Notes: generated by a model from the letters alone, not told the origin. A stretch of DNA of 64,000 nucleotides from Methyloligella sp. GL2 (GCF_013341275.1 NZ_CP054476.1:2158988-2222987); one strand, 5' to 3'; positions 30,005 to 39,706 are shown, numbered from the stretch's first letter. A program made the numbers and translations.

Positions 30005-31264
30005 TCAAAATGGCATACGCGCGATGCGCTGCTCGAAATAGCCCTCCACCGCCTGGGTGACGGCGTCGGCGGTGTTTTCCCGCCATTTGTCCGAAAGCAG
30101 CAGCTTCTCGTCCTCCGGATTGCTCAGATAGCCGAGCTCCAGCAAGACGGACGGAACATCCGGGGATTTCAACACCAGGAAGCCGGCCGATTTCGGCTTG
30201 CGGCTATGCAGATGCACCTGGCCTTCGAAATTCGACATGATCGAGCCGGCGAACACCACGGAGCGGTTCTGGGTCTCGCGCTGGGCGAGATCGATCAGAA
30301 TGTCGGTGACCACCGCGTCGGGCTCTTCCGGCAAGGTCACGCCGGCCATGGCATCGGCGAGATTCTCGTTGGCGGCAAGTGCCCGCGCCTCCTCGTCGGA
30401 GGCCTTCTCTGACAGGGTGAAGACGGTCGCGCCGCGCGCCGCCTCCGCCTTCTTCGGGTAATAGTCGGCGTGGATGGACAGAAACAGGCTCGCCCCCTTC
30501 TTGTGGGCGAAGGCGACCCGGTCGCGCAAGGTGAGGAAGGTGTCGTCGTCCCGGGTGAGCACCACCTCGAATTTGTCGGTCGCCTTGAGCTTCTTGCTCA
30601 GCAGCTCGGTGAAGGCGAGCACCACATCCTTCTCCTGGGTGCCCTTGGGGCTCACCGCACCGGAATCGATGCCGCCGTGGCCGGGATCGAGCACCACGAT
30701 AGGCTTGGCATTGGCCGGACGGTCTGCGGTGGGCGGCAACGGCTTGGGCGCGACGGCGATCTGGGTGCCCGCATCCTCGGCATGCTCCAGGAAGGTCTTG
30801 CGGTCGGTCGGCACCAGATCGACGACCAGCCGCGCCGGCTGACCGTTATTGGCATCCAGCACGAAGCTTTTATCGACCAGCACAGGACCGTCGACATCGA
30901 GAACGATACGGGATTTGCCGGGGGCGAACAGGCCGTAGCGGTAACCTCTCACCAGCCCCTTGGTCTCCTTGCCGATCCCGGTGGGAAGCTGAAAGCGCAC
31001 ATCAGCGAGGTCGATGATCACGCGATACGGATCGTCGAGGGAGAAAACGTTGATCCCCACCTTGCTGGAGAGATCGGCGATAAAACGGGTGCGCTTGCGG
31101 TCGCCGGCCAGCCTTGCGTCATTGGCAATGCTCGGATCGGCATGGACCGGCGCCGGCTGGCCGAAAAACATGCCGCAGAACAGCGCCAGAAGCAGCGTCG
31201 CAATGGCGGCACGCCCTACCGCCGTCATCCGCTTTCGAGCTGGAAAGCCAGGCACGCTACGCAT
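30005..31264 (-). CDS. amiC: N-acetylmuramoyl-L-alanine amidase (AmiC type)
   Basis: Periplasmic zinc amidase that cuts the stem peptide from MurNAc, needed for daughter-cell separation. The start at 31264, with GGGGAGAA just upstream, gives 419 residues; a frame reaching 31342 lacks a ribosome site. A signal peptide covers about 1-41, ending PVHA/D. An AMIN domain follows (DPYRVIIDLADVRF, GYRYGLFAPGKSRIVLDVDG). The Amidase_3 domain has zinc ligands in VLDPGHGGIDSGA, the glutamate of TQEKDVVL, SIHADYY, and the terminal catalytic glutamate in LLELGYLSN. An inserted helix between SIHAD and the C terminus (about 275-335) is present as in EnvC-controlled enzymes. Confidence 0.93.
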   Translation of the reverse strand: MRSVPGFPARKRMTAVGRAAIATLLLALFCGMFFGQPAPVHADPSIANDARLAGDRKRTRFIADLSSKVGINVFSLDDPYRVIIDLADVRFQLPTGIGKETKGLVRGYRYGLFAPGKSRIVLDVDGPVLVDKSFVLDANNGQPARLVVDLVPTDRKTFLEHAEDAGTQIAVAPKPLPPTADRPANAKPIVVLDPGHGGIDSGAVSPKGTQEKDVVLAFTELLSKKLKATDKFEVVLTRDDDTFLTLRDRVAFAHKKGASLFLSIHADYYPKKAEAARGATVFTLSEKASDEEARALAANENLADAMAGVTLPEEPDAVVTDILIDLAQRETQNRSVVFAGSIMSNFEGQVHLHSRKPKSAGFLVLKSPDVPSVLLELGYLSNPEDEKLLLSDKWRENTADAVTQAVEGYFEQRIARMPF

Positions 31265-31873
31265 TTCTCCCCGCAGAATTCGACCAAAGACGTGTTGTGG
31301 ACGTGCCTTCAACCGACGGTCGGCGACACAATCCGGCCTCAACGCCTTGCGAACATGCCAAAATTCCGGAAAGGGATAGTTAAGGAAACCCAGTTGCGCT
31401 TCGACGGCAAAAATCGCGTCAGACTTGCCAAATCTCTTTGCACCACACTAAATAGAGAGGTTCGAATCTTTCGAACCGGCAAGGCCTTCCAACGCGAAGG
31501 GGCGATATAGGCCTTTAGAATCAACATTTTCATGCGTCCGAGCCGCAAATGGTAGCGGCGACGCAGAATTGGCGGCGGGTGAGAGACGACCGCCAGAACG
31601 GATGATCCCGAGCCGCAGATGCGGCTTTCCGGAGATTATTTATGCAGATCGTGAGCACAGAACGAAGCCTCGGACGAAGCACTGCTTCGCCCAAGCCGTC
31701 CACGGCATGGCAACCGAGACCGGTTGTGCCGGGATGCCTTGCGCTTCGCGCCTCGCTCACGCGTTCAAATACAGTATCTATTCCAGATAAGCGCGCGCAG
31801 GGCCTCGGGTCATTGCTTTCGCGGCGGCAGCACATGCCGCCCTTCCCGTCCCGCGCGGCGGAGAACCTACAAC
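31265..31873. other. 609-base gap between divergent amiC and rne
   Basis: No supported gene. It holds the amiC promoter region, the probable rne promoter and hairpin at 31425-31477, and about 400 bases of likely rne leader. Short frames inside (for example one beginning at 31642) lack ribosome sites and recognisable content. Long rne leaders with structure for self-control are known in other bacteria. Confidence 0.55.
31425..31477 (+). promoter_or_regulatory. Candidate rne promoter with a hairpin at the predicted 5' end
   Basis: TTGCCA (31425-31430), an 18-base spacer and TAAATA (31449-31454) form a plausible sigma-70 promoter. The first transcribed bases would coincide with a perfect 8-bp inverted repeat GGTTCGAA-tct-TTCGAACC (31459-31477). 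Confidence 0.45.
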
Positions 31874-34693
31874 ATGCCAAGCAAAATGCTGATCGACGCG
31901 GCCCACCCGGAGGAAACCCGGGTGGTCGTCGTGAAGGGGAACCGTGTAGAGGAATTTGACTACGAGTCAGCCAACAAGAAACAGCTACGCGGAAATATCT
32001 ATTTGGCGAAGGTCACACGTGTGGAGCCTTCGCTCCAGGCGGCCTTCGTCGATTACGGCGGGAACCGGCACGGTTTCCTCGCCTTCAATGAAATCCACCC
32101 CGACTATTATCAAATTCCGGTTGCCGACCGTCAGGCCCTCCTAGAGGAGGAGGCCGAGGAAGAAAGCCGGGCGCAGGCGGCCGAAGACGCCGAGGACGAG
32201 GCGGTCAGCGGCAAGCGCCGCAGCCGGCGCCGCCGTGGCCGCGGACGCGGCAAGTCCGAGGTGCAAGAAGCCGAGGCACAAGAAACCGAGGCGCAGGACG
32301 GCGAGACGCCGGAGATCGAGGCTCAGGACGCCGACGCCCAAGAGGCCGAGGCGGAGAGCGCCGAGGCGGCCGAGGGCAAGACTGAGAAGGCCAAGCCGAA
32401 ACGTGCCCGGTCCCGGTCCAGGTCCAAGGCGACCGCGCCCGAGGAGACAGAAGAGGCTGCTCCGACGGAGGGCGAGGAGGACGATACCGATCTCGCCCTG
32501 GCTAAGAGCGACCTGAACCACGTCATCACCAAACAAGCCCCGGCGCCGAAAGACAGCGACGAGGATGACGACGAGGACGAGGAATCCGAGGACGCACGCG
32601 GCGAAAGCTCCGACGAGGATGAGGAGTCCTCCGAGGATGCCGGCGAGACGCGCGGCCGCAAATCCCGCGGACGCCGCACCAAGGCCAAATCCAAGGACGA
32701 CAAGGAGTCCGGCGAGGAGAGCGTCGAATCCGTCGGCTCCGAGGACGCCATGGAAGAGGTGCCGGAGCGTCCGCGCCGCCGCCGCCGGTCCTACAAGATC
32801 CAAGAGGTGATCCGCCGCCGTCAGATCATTCTGGTGCAGGTGGTGAAGGAAGAGCGCGGCAATAAGGGCGCAGCTCTGACCACCTATCTTTCGCTTGCCG
32901 GCCGCTACACGGTCTTGATGCCCAACACCGCACGCGGCGGCGGCATCTCCCGCAAGATCACCCAGGCGCCGGACCGCAAGCGGCTCCGCGAGATCGCCGA
33001 CGATCTGGAAGTGCCCCAGGGCATGGGACTGATCATCCGCACGGCTGGCGCCCAGCGCACCAAGTCGGAGATCAAGCGCGATTACGACTATCTCCTGCGT
33101 CTGTGGGAGACGGTGCGCGACCTCACGCTGAAATCCACCGCTCCCAGCCTCGTCTACGAGGAAGGCAGCCTGATCAAGCGATCAATCCGCGATCTCTACA
33201 ACAAAGATATCGACGAGGTTCTGGTCGCGGGCGAGGACGCCTATCGCGAGGCGAAGGACTTCATGCGCATGCTGATGCCGAGCCATGCGAAGAACGTGAA
33301 GCTCTACAAGGAGCCAGACCCGCTATTCATCCACTACAAGGTGGAACGACAGCTGGCGGCGATGTTCAGTCCGCAGGTCACGCTGAAATCCGGCGGCTAT
33401 ATCGTCATCAACCAGACCGAAGCGCTGGTCGCGGTCGACGTGAACTCCGGCAAGGCGACGCGCGAACACAATATCGAGGACACGGCGCTGCGCACCAATC
33501 TGGAGGCGGCGGAAGAGATCGCCCGCCAGCTGCGGCTGCGCGACCTCGCCGGTCTGATCGTCATCGACTTCATCGACATGGACGAGCGGCGCAACAATCG
33601 CCACGTCGAGAAACGGCTGAAGGACTCCTTGCGCAACGACCGGGCGCGCATCCAGGTGGGCCGTATCAGCCCGTTCGGCCTGCTGGAGATGTCGCGCCAG
33701 CGCCTGCGCACCGGCATGCTGGAAGGCAGCACCAGCCCCTGCCCGATGTGCCAGGGCACCGGCATGGTCCGCTCCGTCGAATCGGTGGCGCTGGATGTGC
33801 TGCGCACCTTGGAGGACAAGCTGATCTCCGAGGGCGTGACGGCGCTCACCGCGACCACCGCGCCGGAGGTTGCGCTCTACATCCTCAATCAGAAGCGCAG
33901 CCATCTTAAGGATATCGAGCAGCGCTTCGCCGTGCCGATCATGGTGACGGCGAGCGAGGCAATGCACGGGGCGACCTTCTCCATCGAGAAGATGGCCGAA
34001 GCGGAAATGGCCACGGGCGAAGGCGCCGTGGTGCAGATGGATTGGGCGCATCATCAGCCCTCCTCCAGCGAGGACGGCGAGGAATCGGGCGAGTCCGGCC
34101 GCCGCCGTTCGCGCCGCCGGCGCAGACGCCGCCGCGGAGGCGGTGGTGACGGCGATGGCGAAAGCATCAGCGCCGAGAGCAGCGCGCAGGACGAGACCGA
34201 GGACGAGGCCGTTGCTGCCGTCAGCGACAGCGAGGACGGCGAAACGGACGATGAGGAGCAGAGCAAGCGACCGCGCCGGCGCGGTCGCCGCGGCGGCCGC
34301 CGGGGACGGCGCGGCGGTGCCAACCGGGCGGCCGAGGCCGATGCAGCCTCGGAGAACGATGTAACGGGCGAGACTTCCGAAACCTCGGAAGACTCTTCGG
34401 AAGAGACCGTAACGCCCGAACCGGCGCCTGCGCCGCAGGCCGAAGCCGAGACCGAGGACAACACGCCTGAGCCCGTAGCCGTGGAGGCAAAGCCGGAAGA
34501 AGAAACGGTAGAGCCGGTGCTCGCGGCGCACAGCGAGGAAACCGAGGCGGTGAGCTTCGAGGTCGAGGAAGAGACCGAGACCCGGGTCTATGCCGAGCCG
34601 GAGACGGCCGAGACCGAGACCGCCGTCGCCGAGGAAACCACTGAGGAGCCGGACGACGACCGGCCGCGGCGCCGGGGCTGGTGGCAGCGCTAA
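31874..34693 (+). CDS. rne: Ribonuclease E
   Basis: Main endoribonuclease for mRNA decay and rRNA/tRNA processing, scaffold of the degradosome. I place the start at ATG 31874 (MPSKMLID), giving 939 residues. The S1 domain is split: RGNIYLAKVTRVEPSLQAAF and DYGGNRHGFLAFNEIH precede an acidic, Ser/Arg-rich insertion of about 200 residues (roughly 95-305), after which it resumes at RRRQIILVQVVKEERG. The catalytic core has VAVDVNSGKAT and IVIDFIDMDERRNN (metal aspartates) and the zinc-link CPMCQGTG. The C-terminal 200 residues are mixed Arg-rich and acidic low complexity, as expected for RNA/partner-binding scaffolds. The insertion is a known alphaproteobacterial trait but is large here. Confidence 0.95.
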   Translation: MPSKMLIDAAHPEETRVVVVKGNRVEEFDYESANKKQLRGNIYLAKVTRVEPSLQAAFVDYGGNRHGFLAFNEIHPDYYQIPVADRQALLEEEAEEESRAQAAEDAEDEAVSGKRRSRRRRGRGRGKSEVQEAEAQETEAQDGETPEIEAQDADAQEAEAESAEAAEGKTEKAKPKRARSRSRSKATAPEETEEAAPTEGEEDDTDLALAKSDLNHVITKQAPAPKDSDEDDDEDEESEDARGESSDEDEESSEDAGETRGRKSRGRRTKAKSKDDKESGEESVESVGSEDAMEEVPERPRRRRRSYKIQEVIRRRQIILVQVVKEERGNKGAALTTYLSLAGRYTVLMPNTARGGGISRKITQAPDRKRLREIADDLEVPQGMGLIIRTAGAQRTKSEIKRDYDYLLRLWETVRDLTLKSTAPSLVYEEGSLIKRSIRDLYNKDIDEVLVAGEDAYREAKDFMRMLMPSHAKNVKLYKEPDPLFIHYKVERQLAAMFSPQVTLKSGGYIVINQTEALVAVDVNSGKATREHNIEDTALRTNLEAAEEIARQLRLRDLAGLIVIDFIDMDERRNNRHVEKRLKDSLRNDRARIQVGRISPFGLLEMSRQRLRTGMLEGSTSPCPMCQGTGMVRSVESVALDVLRTLEDKLISEGVTALTATTAPEVALYILNQKRSHLKDIEQRFAVPIMVTASEAMHGATFSIEKMAEAEMATGEGAVVQMDWAHHQPSSSEDGEESGESGRRRSRRRRRRRRGGGGDGDGESISAESSAQDETEDEAVAAVSDSEDGETDDEEQSKRPRRRGRRGGRRGRRGGANRAAEADAASENDVTGETSETSEDSSEETVTPEPAPAPQAEAETEDNTPEPVAVEAKPEEETVEPVLAAHSEETEAVSFEVEEETETRVYAEPETAETETAVAEETTEEPDDDRPRRRGWWQR

Positions 34694-34720
34694 GCGCCAC
34701 GCTCGGAAATCGACAAATGC

Positions 34721-34755
34721 AAGAGGCTCCCCTTTCGGGAGCCTCTTCGCTTTTT
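34721..34755 (+). terminator. Rho-independent terminator of rne
   Basis: 11-bp perfect stem AAGAGGCTCCC/GGGAGCCTCTT with loop CTTTC, followed after three bases by TTTTT. It lies 28 bases beyond the rne stop and before the convergent aminotransferase gene. Confidence 0.92.
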
Positions 34756-34772
34756 GGGGCGGTGTTTTCGGG

Positions 34773-36002
34773 CTAGTTGCGGGTCTTCAGCCAATCGGCC
34801 AGCCGCTTGGCCGCTTCGGCCATCTCCGCCTCGCTGCCGGCATAGGAGAAGCGCACGAAGCGGTTGCCCCGCACCGGATCGAAATCGATGCCCGGCGTGG
34901 TGGCAACGCCCGCCTCGCTCAGCATGCGGCGGCAGAACCCGGCGGCATCGTCGGTGAGATCGCCGACATCGGCATAAAGGTAGAAAGCCCCGTCGGCCGG
35001 CAGGATCTTGTCGAAACCGGCGCGCGGCAGCGCGTTCAGCAGAAGCGTCCGGTTCTTGGCATAGCCGGCCTTGATCGCCTCCAGCTCCTCGATGCCATCG
35101 AACGCGCCGAGCGCGGCATGCTGGGAGATGGTGGGGGTGGAGATATAGAGATTCTGGGTCAGGCGCTCGATGGGCCGCACCAGGCGCTCCGGCACCACCA
35201 GCCAGCCAACGCGCCAGCCGGTCATGCTGAAATATTTCGAGAAGCTGTTGACCACGATGGCCTCGTCGGAGGCGGCAAGCGCGGTCTCCGGGGCGCGGTC
35301 ATATTCCAGCCCGTGATAGATCTCGTCGGAGATCAGCCACAAGCCGCGGCGGTCGCAGTCGCGGGCGATATCGGCCAGCGTGCCGCCTTCGCACATGGTG
35401 CCGGTGGGATTGTTGGGGCTGGCAACCAGAAGGCCCCGCGCCCCCTGCCCGGCCAGGCTTTCCACATCGGCGAGGGTCGGCATCCAGCGTCCCGCATCGC
35501 TGGTTTCGATCTCGACCGGACGGCCGCCGATGGCGCGCAGGATATTGCGGTAGCAGGGATAGCCGGGCGACGGCAGGCCGAAGCCATCGCCTGCTTCCAG
35601 CAGCGCCAGGAAGGCCAGCAGAAAGCCGGCGGAAGAGCCGCTGGTGACGATCACCCGCTCCGGCGACAACGACAGCCCATAGCGCTCCTTGTAGAAGGCC
35701 GCGATCCGCTCGCGCAGCGCCGGCAGGCCGAGCGCCAGGGTATAGCCGAGCTTGTCGCCGGCAAGCGCATCGGCCGCCCGCTCCCGGGCCGCTTTCGGGG
35801 CCGGGGTGGCCGGCTGGCCGACCTCCATATGGATGATATCGGCGCCCTCCGCCTCGGCCTTGGCCGCCGCGCTCATCACATCCATGACGATAAACGGATC
35901 GATCAGCCCCGCGGCGGAAGAGATTCGTTTCGCCGTGTCGTCGTGGTTCGGAAACGGCTTGGCTTGGCTGGTCGTCTGGCTGGTCACGCGCGTCCTACTC
36001 AT
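34773..36002 (-). CDS. Class I/II PLP-dependent aminotransferase
   Basis: Fold type I aminotransferase, 409 residues. Signs are EVGQPATPAPKAARE, LGYTLALGLPALRERI, SGSSAGFLLAFLALL, PNNPTGTM, SDEIYHGLEY and the PLP-lysine motif NSFSKYFSMTGWRVGW, then the substrate-carboxylate arginine in NRFVRFSYAGSE. The amino-acid substrate cannot be told from sequence; relatives are annotated as aspartate or aromatic aminotransferases. The first 25 residues are polar and not conserved-looking, so a later start is possible. It is convergent with rne and divergent from the M48 protease gene with a 288-base gap. Confidence 0.9.
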   Translation of the reverse strand: MSRTRVTSQTTSQAKPFPNHDDTAKRISSAAGLIDPFIVMDVMSAAAKAEAEGADIIHMEVGQPATPAPKAARERAADALAGDKLGYTLALGLPALRERIAAFYKERYGLSLSPERVIVTSGSSAGFLLAFLALLEAGDGFGLPSPGYPCYRNILRAIGGRPVEIETSDAGRWMPTLADVESLAGQGARGLLVASPNNPTGTMCEGGTLADIARDCDRRGLWLISDEIYHGLEYDRAPETALAASDEAIVVNSFSKYFSMTGWRVGWLVVPERLVRPIERLTQNLYISTPTISQHAALGAFDGIEELEAIKAGYAKNRTLLLNALPRAGFDKILPADGAFYLYADVGDLTDDAAGFCRRMLSEAGVATTPGIDFDPVRGNRFVRFSYAGSEAEMAEAAKRLADWLKTRN

Positions 36003-36290
36003 ATCCGAAGACTCATCTAACGATTCATGGCAGAAGAGTTTTTCGCCGAATTTCAGGGCTCCCGGCGCGTCTCCGGCGCGGGCCGGTCACGCTGTCGCCG
36101 TATTCACAGCCCTGAATTGCGTGAGGGTGGGCATCGCACGAAACCGGTTTCCGCGCCATAGGCTACGAAGCGCCATTTTACCGCGATCAATTCGCGGTGA
36201 TCTCGGCCGGAATCGGATTGGCCGACGGCTCTTCGGTGTGCGATATGCAACCTAGTCGCTAAGGCGCATTGACCCTTAGAATACCGAACT

Positions 36291-37709
36291 ATGGTTGAGA
36301 CAGCGGCAAGATCGATCCGAACGCGGCTCCTCGGGAGTTGGAAGGCACTGGCGGTCGCCACGCTTGCCTTCTCTCTGGTTGCCACCGGCCAGGCGCAAGC
36401 GGCGGGGCTGATCCGCGATGCGGAGACCGAGAAGCTGATCCGCGACTACGCCAAGCCGATCTTCAAGGCGGCAGGGCTCGGCTCGCAAGGCATCGAGATC
36501 CATATCGTCAACGACCGCGCCTTCAACGCCTTCGTGGTCGACGGCCACAACATGTTCATCCATGCCGGCACGCTGATGATGGCCGATACGCCGAACCAGG
36601 TGATCGGCGTGATCGCCCATGAGAGCGGCCATATCACCGGCGGCCATCTGGCCCGGCTGCGCACGCAGGTCTCGCGGGCGAAATCCGCGGCGCTGATGCT
36701 GCAGCTGTTGGGCCTTGCCGCCATGGCGGCGGGCGCCGTGGCGGGCGACGGCAATATCGGCCAGGCCGGCGCCGGCATCGCCTTCGGCGGCACCGAAGCG
36801 GCGATGCGCTCGGTTCTCGCCTACCGGCAGGACGAGGAATCCTCGGCCGACCAGGCGGCGGTCACCTTCCTCAATGCCAGCCATCAATCGGGCAAGGGCA
36901 TGCTGCAATCCTTCGAAAAGCTGGCCACCAAGCTGATCGGCATCGAGGGCATCAACCCGTTCCTGCAGAGCCATCCTTTGCCCACGCAGCGCCTGTCGCA
37001 GCTGCGGGCCCTGGTGAGCTCCAGCCCCTACTACAATGTGAAGGATCCACCGGAGCTGCAGTTCCGGCACGATCTGGTGCGGGCCAAGCTGGTCGGCTTC
37101 CTGGATAAGCCGGAAGTGGTGTTCAACAAATATCCGGAAAGCGACCGCAGCTATCCGTCCTATTACGCGCGGGCCATCGCCACCTATCGCGACAAGGGCG
37201 TCGATGCGGCCATGCCGCTGCTCGATGCGCTGACCGAATCGCAACCGGATTGGCCGTATTTCCACGAGATTAAGGGCCAGTTCCTGTTCGAGAGCGGCCG
37301 GGCGAAAGAGGCAATCCCCTCGCTGAAGCGGGCGGTGGAGCTTTCGCCCGACGAGCCGCTGATCCGGGTGATGCTGGCGCAAGCCCAGCTCGGCGACCCG
37401 ACGCCCCAGAATGTGGACGACGCCATCACCAATCTGCAATTCGCCCTGGCGCGGGAACGCACCTCCGCCATGGGCTACCGGCAAATTGCCATCGCCTATG
37501 GCCGCAAAGCGGACAAGCTTTCCGGGCAAGCACGCATTACATATCTCGCCAAGGCTGACCTCGCCTCGGCGGAAGCCTATTTCTATGAAGGGCAAATCGG
37601 CCTCGCCAAGCAGCAGGCCAAGCGTGCCCAGCACGGATTTGTCGAAGGGACGCCGAACTGGATCCAGGCCGACGACATCCTGCGGTTCGAAGTCCCTCAA
37701 ACCAACTAG
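36291..37709 (+). CDS. M48-family metalloprotease with TPR region (BepA/YfgC-like)
   Basis: A 472-residue exported zinc protease. The N terminus has a basic stretch and a hydrophobic signal to about residue 38 (VATGQAQAAG). The HExxH site is H110-ESGH114 within VIAHESGHITGGHL, and the third-ligand region reads YRQDEESSADQAAV. From about residue 280 the protein forms TPR-like helices, as in BepA, the E. coli protease that checks outer-membrane proteins such as LptD. That role is an inference from the domain order. It precedes a DsbA-like gene by 27 bases, probably one operon; both act on envelope protein folding. Confidence 0.92.
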   Translation: MVETAARSIRTRLLGSWKALAVATLAFSLVATGQAQAAGLIRDAETEKLIRDYAKPIFKAAGLGSQGIEIHIVNDRAFNAFVVDGHNMFIHAGTLMMADTPNQVIGVIAHESGHITGGHLARLRTQVSRAKSAALMLQLLGLAAMAAGAVAGDGNIGQAGAGIAFGGTEAAMRSVLAYRQDEESSADQAAVTFLNASHQSGKGMLQSFEKLATKLIGIEGINPFLQSHPLPTQRLSQLRALVSSSPYYNVKDPPELQFRHDLVRAKLVGFLDKPEVVFNKYPESDRSYPSYYARAIATYRDKGVDAAMPLLDALTESQPDWPYFHEIKGQFLFESGRAKEAIPSLKRAVELSPDEPLIRVMLAQAQLGDPTPQNVDDAITNLQFALARERTSAMGYRQIAIAYGRKADKLSGQARITYLAKADLASAEAYFYEGQIGLAKQQAKRAQHGFVEGTPNWIQADDILRFEVPQTN

Positions 37710-37736
37710 GACCGTCCCGGTCTTAAGGAGAAAATT

Positions 37737-38582
37737 ATGAACGTGAAAACTGGCCTTGCCGTAGCCGTTGTGGCGGCGGTCGTCTCCGCCGCAGTGACGG
37801 CGGCGGGGCTGATGCTGACCGGTGTGATCGGCGAGAACAAGATCGAGATGGCCGGCGGCGGCACCGTTACCGCCACCCCGGGCGGCCTCGATCTCAGCAA
37901 GGAAGAGGACCGTCAGGCGCTTCTGGACGTGGTGCATGACGATCTGATCGCCAATCCGGAGATTCTGGTGGATATGTCCACCGAGCTCGATAAGCGCCAG
38001 CAGGACGCGCAAGAGGCGATGCAGAAGGAAGCCATCGGCAAGAATGCCGAGAAGCTGTTCCGCTCGCCGCGCAGCTTCACCGCCGGCAATCCGGAGGGCG
38101 ACGTCACCGTGGTCGAGTTCTTCGATTACAATTGCGGCTACTGCAAGCGCGCCCTGCCCGACGTGATGCGGCTTGCCGAGACCGATCCTCACGTCAAGCT
38201 GGTGCTGAAGGACCTGCCGATCTTCGGCGAAGATTCCGAAGCTGCCGCACGCGTCGCCTTGGCCGCCGGCAAGCAGGGCAAATATCTGGAAGTGCACCAG
38301 CGGCTGTTCAACGATCCGGGCAAGGCCAATGAGGAGAAGGGCCTGGAAATCGCCCGCGATCTCGGCCTCGACATGGACAAGCTCAAGGCCGACATGACCG
38401 ATCCGTCGATTGGCGCCACGCTGAAAGAGAACGAGGAGCTGGCCCAGGCCATCGGCCTGCAGGGCACCCCGCTCTATCTGATCGGCGACAGGATGATCGC
38501 CGGAGCACCGACCGATCTGTTCGATCAGCTGGAGAACGAGGTCGATCAGATCCGCGAAAACGGCTGCACCACAACGTGCTAA
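37737..38582 (+). CDS. DsbA-family thiol:disulfide oxidoreductase, membrane-anchored (CGYC)
   Basis: Periplasmic thioredoxin-fold protein of the Com1/DsbA type, 281 residues. An uncleaved or signal anchor covers about 8-32. A helical linker with LDKRQQDAQEAMQKE (about 60-108) precedes the thioredoxin core, with the active site FFDYNCGYCKR (Cys133, Cys136) and the cis-Pro loop LQGTPLYLIGDR. It ends ENGCTTTC with two extra cysteines. An excellent ribosome site AAGGAGAAAATT precedes the ATG. In operon with the M48 gene; followed by a terminator. A second, smaller paralogue with CPDC is encoded at 56947-57603. Confidence 0.93.
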   Translation: MNVKTGLAVAVVAAVVSAAVTAAGLMLTGVIGENKIEMAGGGTVTATPGGLDLSKEEDRQALLDVVHDDLIANPEILVDMSTELDKRQQDAQEAMQKEAIGKNAEKLFRSPRSFTAGNPEGDVTVVEFFDYNCGYCKRALPDVMRLAETDPHVKLVLKDLPIFGEDSEAAARVALAAGKQGKYLEVHQRLFNDPGKANEEKGLEIARDLGLDMDKLKADMTDPSIGATLKENEELAQAIGLQGTPLYLIGDRMIAGAPTDLFDQLENEVDQIRENGCTTTC

Positions 38583-38594
38583 CACGATCTTCCG

Positions 38595-38632
38595 CCGGAA
38601 GGCCGGTTTCCACCGGCTTTTCCGGTTTTTTT
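38595..38632 (+). terminator. Rho-independent terminator after the DsbA-like gene
   Basis: Two-part stem, CCGGAA with TTCCGG and CCGGT with ACCGG, followed by seven T. It ends the M48-DsbA transcript, and aroQ starts about 140 bases later. Confidence 0.9.
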
Positions 38633-38774
38633 GCTACGCTTAGAAAAATTTGATAAGTAGCCGCGCAGCTTGGCTCTGCCCCTGGTGATCGGGGCTTGCA
38701 GAGCGCCGCCAAGACTATCTATCGTCCCGCTTCATTTTCACGTCACCCATTTCTCAGCCGGTGCTGCCTGCCCC

Positions 38775-39227
38775 ATGGCCAAACCGATCTTCATCTTAAA
38801 CGGCCCCAACCTGAACCTGCTCGGTACGCGGGAGCCGGAGATCTATGGGCATGAGACCTTGGCGGACATCGCCAAGCGCTGCGAGGGGCGCGCGGCGGAT
38901 TTCGGCCTCACGATCGATTTCCGCCAGAGCAACCACGAGGGTGAGCTGATCTCCTGGATCCAGGAAGCGCGGGAGAAAGCCTCAGGGCTTATTGTCAACG
39001 CCGGCGCGCTATCGCATACATCGGTCGGGCTTCTGGACGCCCTGATGGCGGTTTCGCTGCCGAGCGTGGAGGTTCACCTCTCCAATATTTTTGCGCGCGA
39101 ACCGTTTCGGCATCATTCCTATATCTCCGGCGGAGTATCGGGAGTGATCTGCGGTCTGGGCGCATTGGGTTACGAGCTTGCGATCGAGGCGCTCGCCGCC
39201 GCTATCGCCGAAGGCAAGGCAAGGTAA
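38775..39227 (+). CDS. aroQ: 3-Dehydroquinate dehydratase, type II
   Basis: Third step of the shikimate pathway: 3-dehydroquinate to 3-dehydroshikimate, as a dodecamer. 150 residues from the ATG at 38775; the frame is open to 38670 but the extra residues are not family-like. Motifs are [18 protein letters not shown] with the catalytic Arg19 and Tyr24, the [11 protein letters not shown] block with the substrate-binding Asn and His, [10 protein letters not shown], and [15 protein letters not shown]. The stop overlaps the accB start by one base (TAATG), so the two are coupled. This aroQ-accB-accC order is typical. Confidence 0.97.
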   Translation: MAKPIFILNGPNLNLLGTREPEIYGHETLADIAKRCEGRAADFGLTIDFRQSNHEGELISWIQEAREKASGLIVNAGALSHTSVGLLDALMAVSLPSVEVHLSNIFAREPFRHHSYISGGVSGVICGLGALGYELAIEALAAAIAEGKAR

Positions 39228-39697
39228 TGTCCGACGAGAACAACAGCGGTAGCGGCTTCGACGAAGCCTTCATTCGAAAACTGGCCGAGCTCCTTACCGA
39301 TACGGAGCTGACCGAGATCGAGATCGAGCAGGACGGACGGCGGATCCGCGTCGCCCGCAATCAGACGGTGATCGCCGGCGGGTTCGCGCCGGCTGCTGCT
39401 GCTCCGGCCCCTGCCGCGGGCGAAGCGGAGAAGCCCGCCAAGGCCGAGGCCGGCCCGCATCCGGGCACCGTCACCTCGCCCATGGTCGGCACCGCCTACC
39501 GGGCGCCGGAGCCGGGCGCGCCGCCTTTCGTGGAGGTCGGCACCCGGGTCAGCGCCGGCCAGACCCTGCTCATTATCGAGGCGATGAAGACGATGAACCA
39601 TATCCCCGCGCCCCATGCCGGCACGGTCATCGCCATTCTCGTGGAGGACGGCCATCCGGTCGAATACGGCGAGCCGATCGCCATCATCGAAAGTTAG
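39227..39697 (+). CDS. accB: Biotin carboxyl carrier protein of acetyl-CoA carboxylase
   Basis: Carries carboxy-biotin between biotin carboxylase and carboxyltransferase in the first step of fatty-acid synthesis. 156 residues: an N-terminal helix region [20 protein letters not shown], an Ala/Pro linker (about 52-77), and the biotinyl domain from about 80. The target lysine is Lys121 in [10 protein letters not shown], and the AccB thumb region [15 protein letters not shown] is present. The stop is nine bases before accC. It is cotranslated with aroQ. Confidence 0.97.
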   Translation: MSDENNSGSGFDEAFIRKLAELLTDTELTEIEIEQDGRRIRVARNQTVIAGGFAPAAAAPAPAAGEAEKPAKAEAGPHPGTVTSPMVGTAYRAPEPGAPPFVEVGTRVSAGQTLLIIEAMKTMNHIPAPHAGTVIAILVEDGHPVEYGEPIAIIES

Positions 39698-39706
39698 CCC
39701 GCGTCG

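Noticed and set aside
31455-31480. Possible tRNA T-arm (GGTTCGAATC)
   Set aside because: It is half of a short inverted repeat; no acceptor stem, D-arm or anticodon arm can be formed around it.
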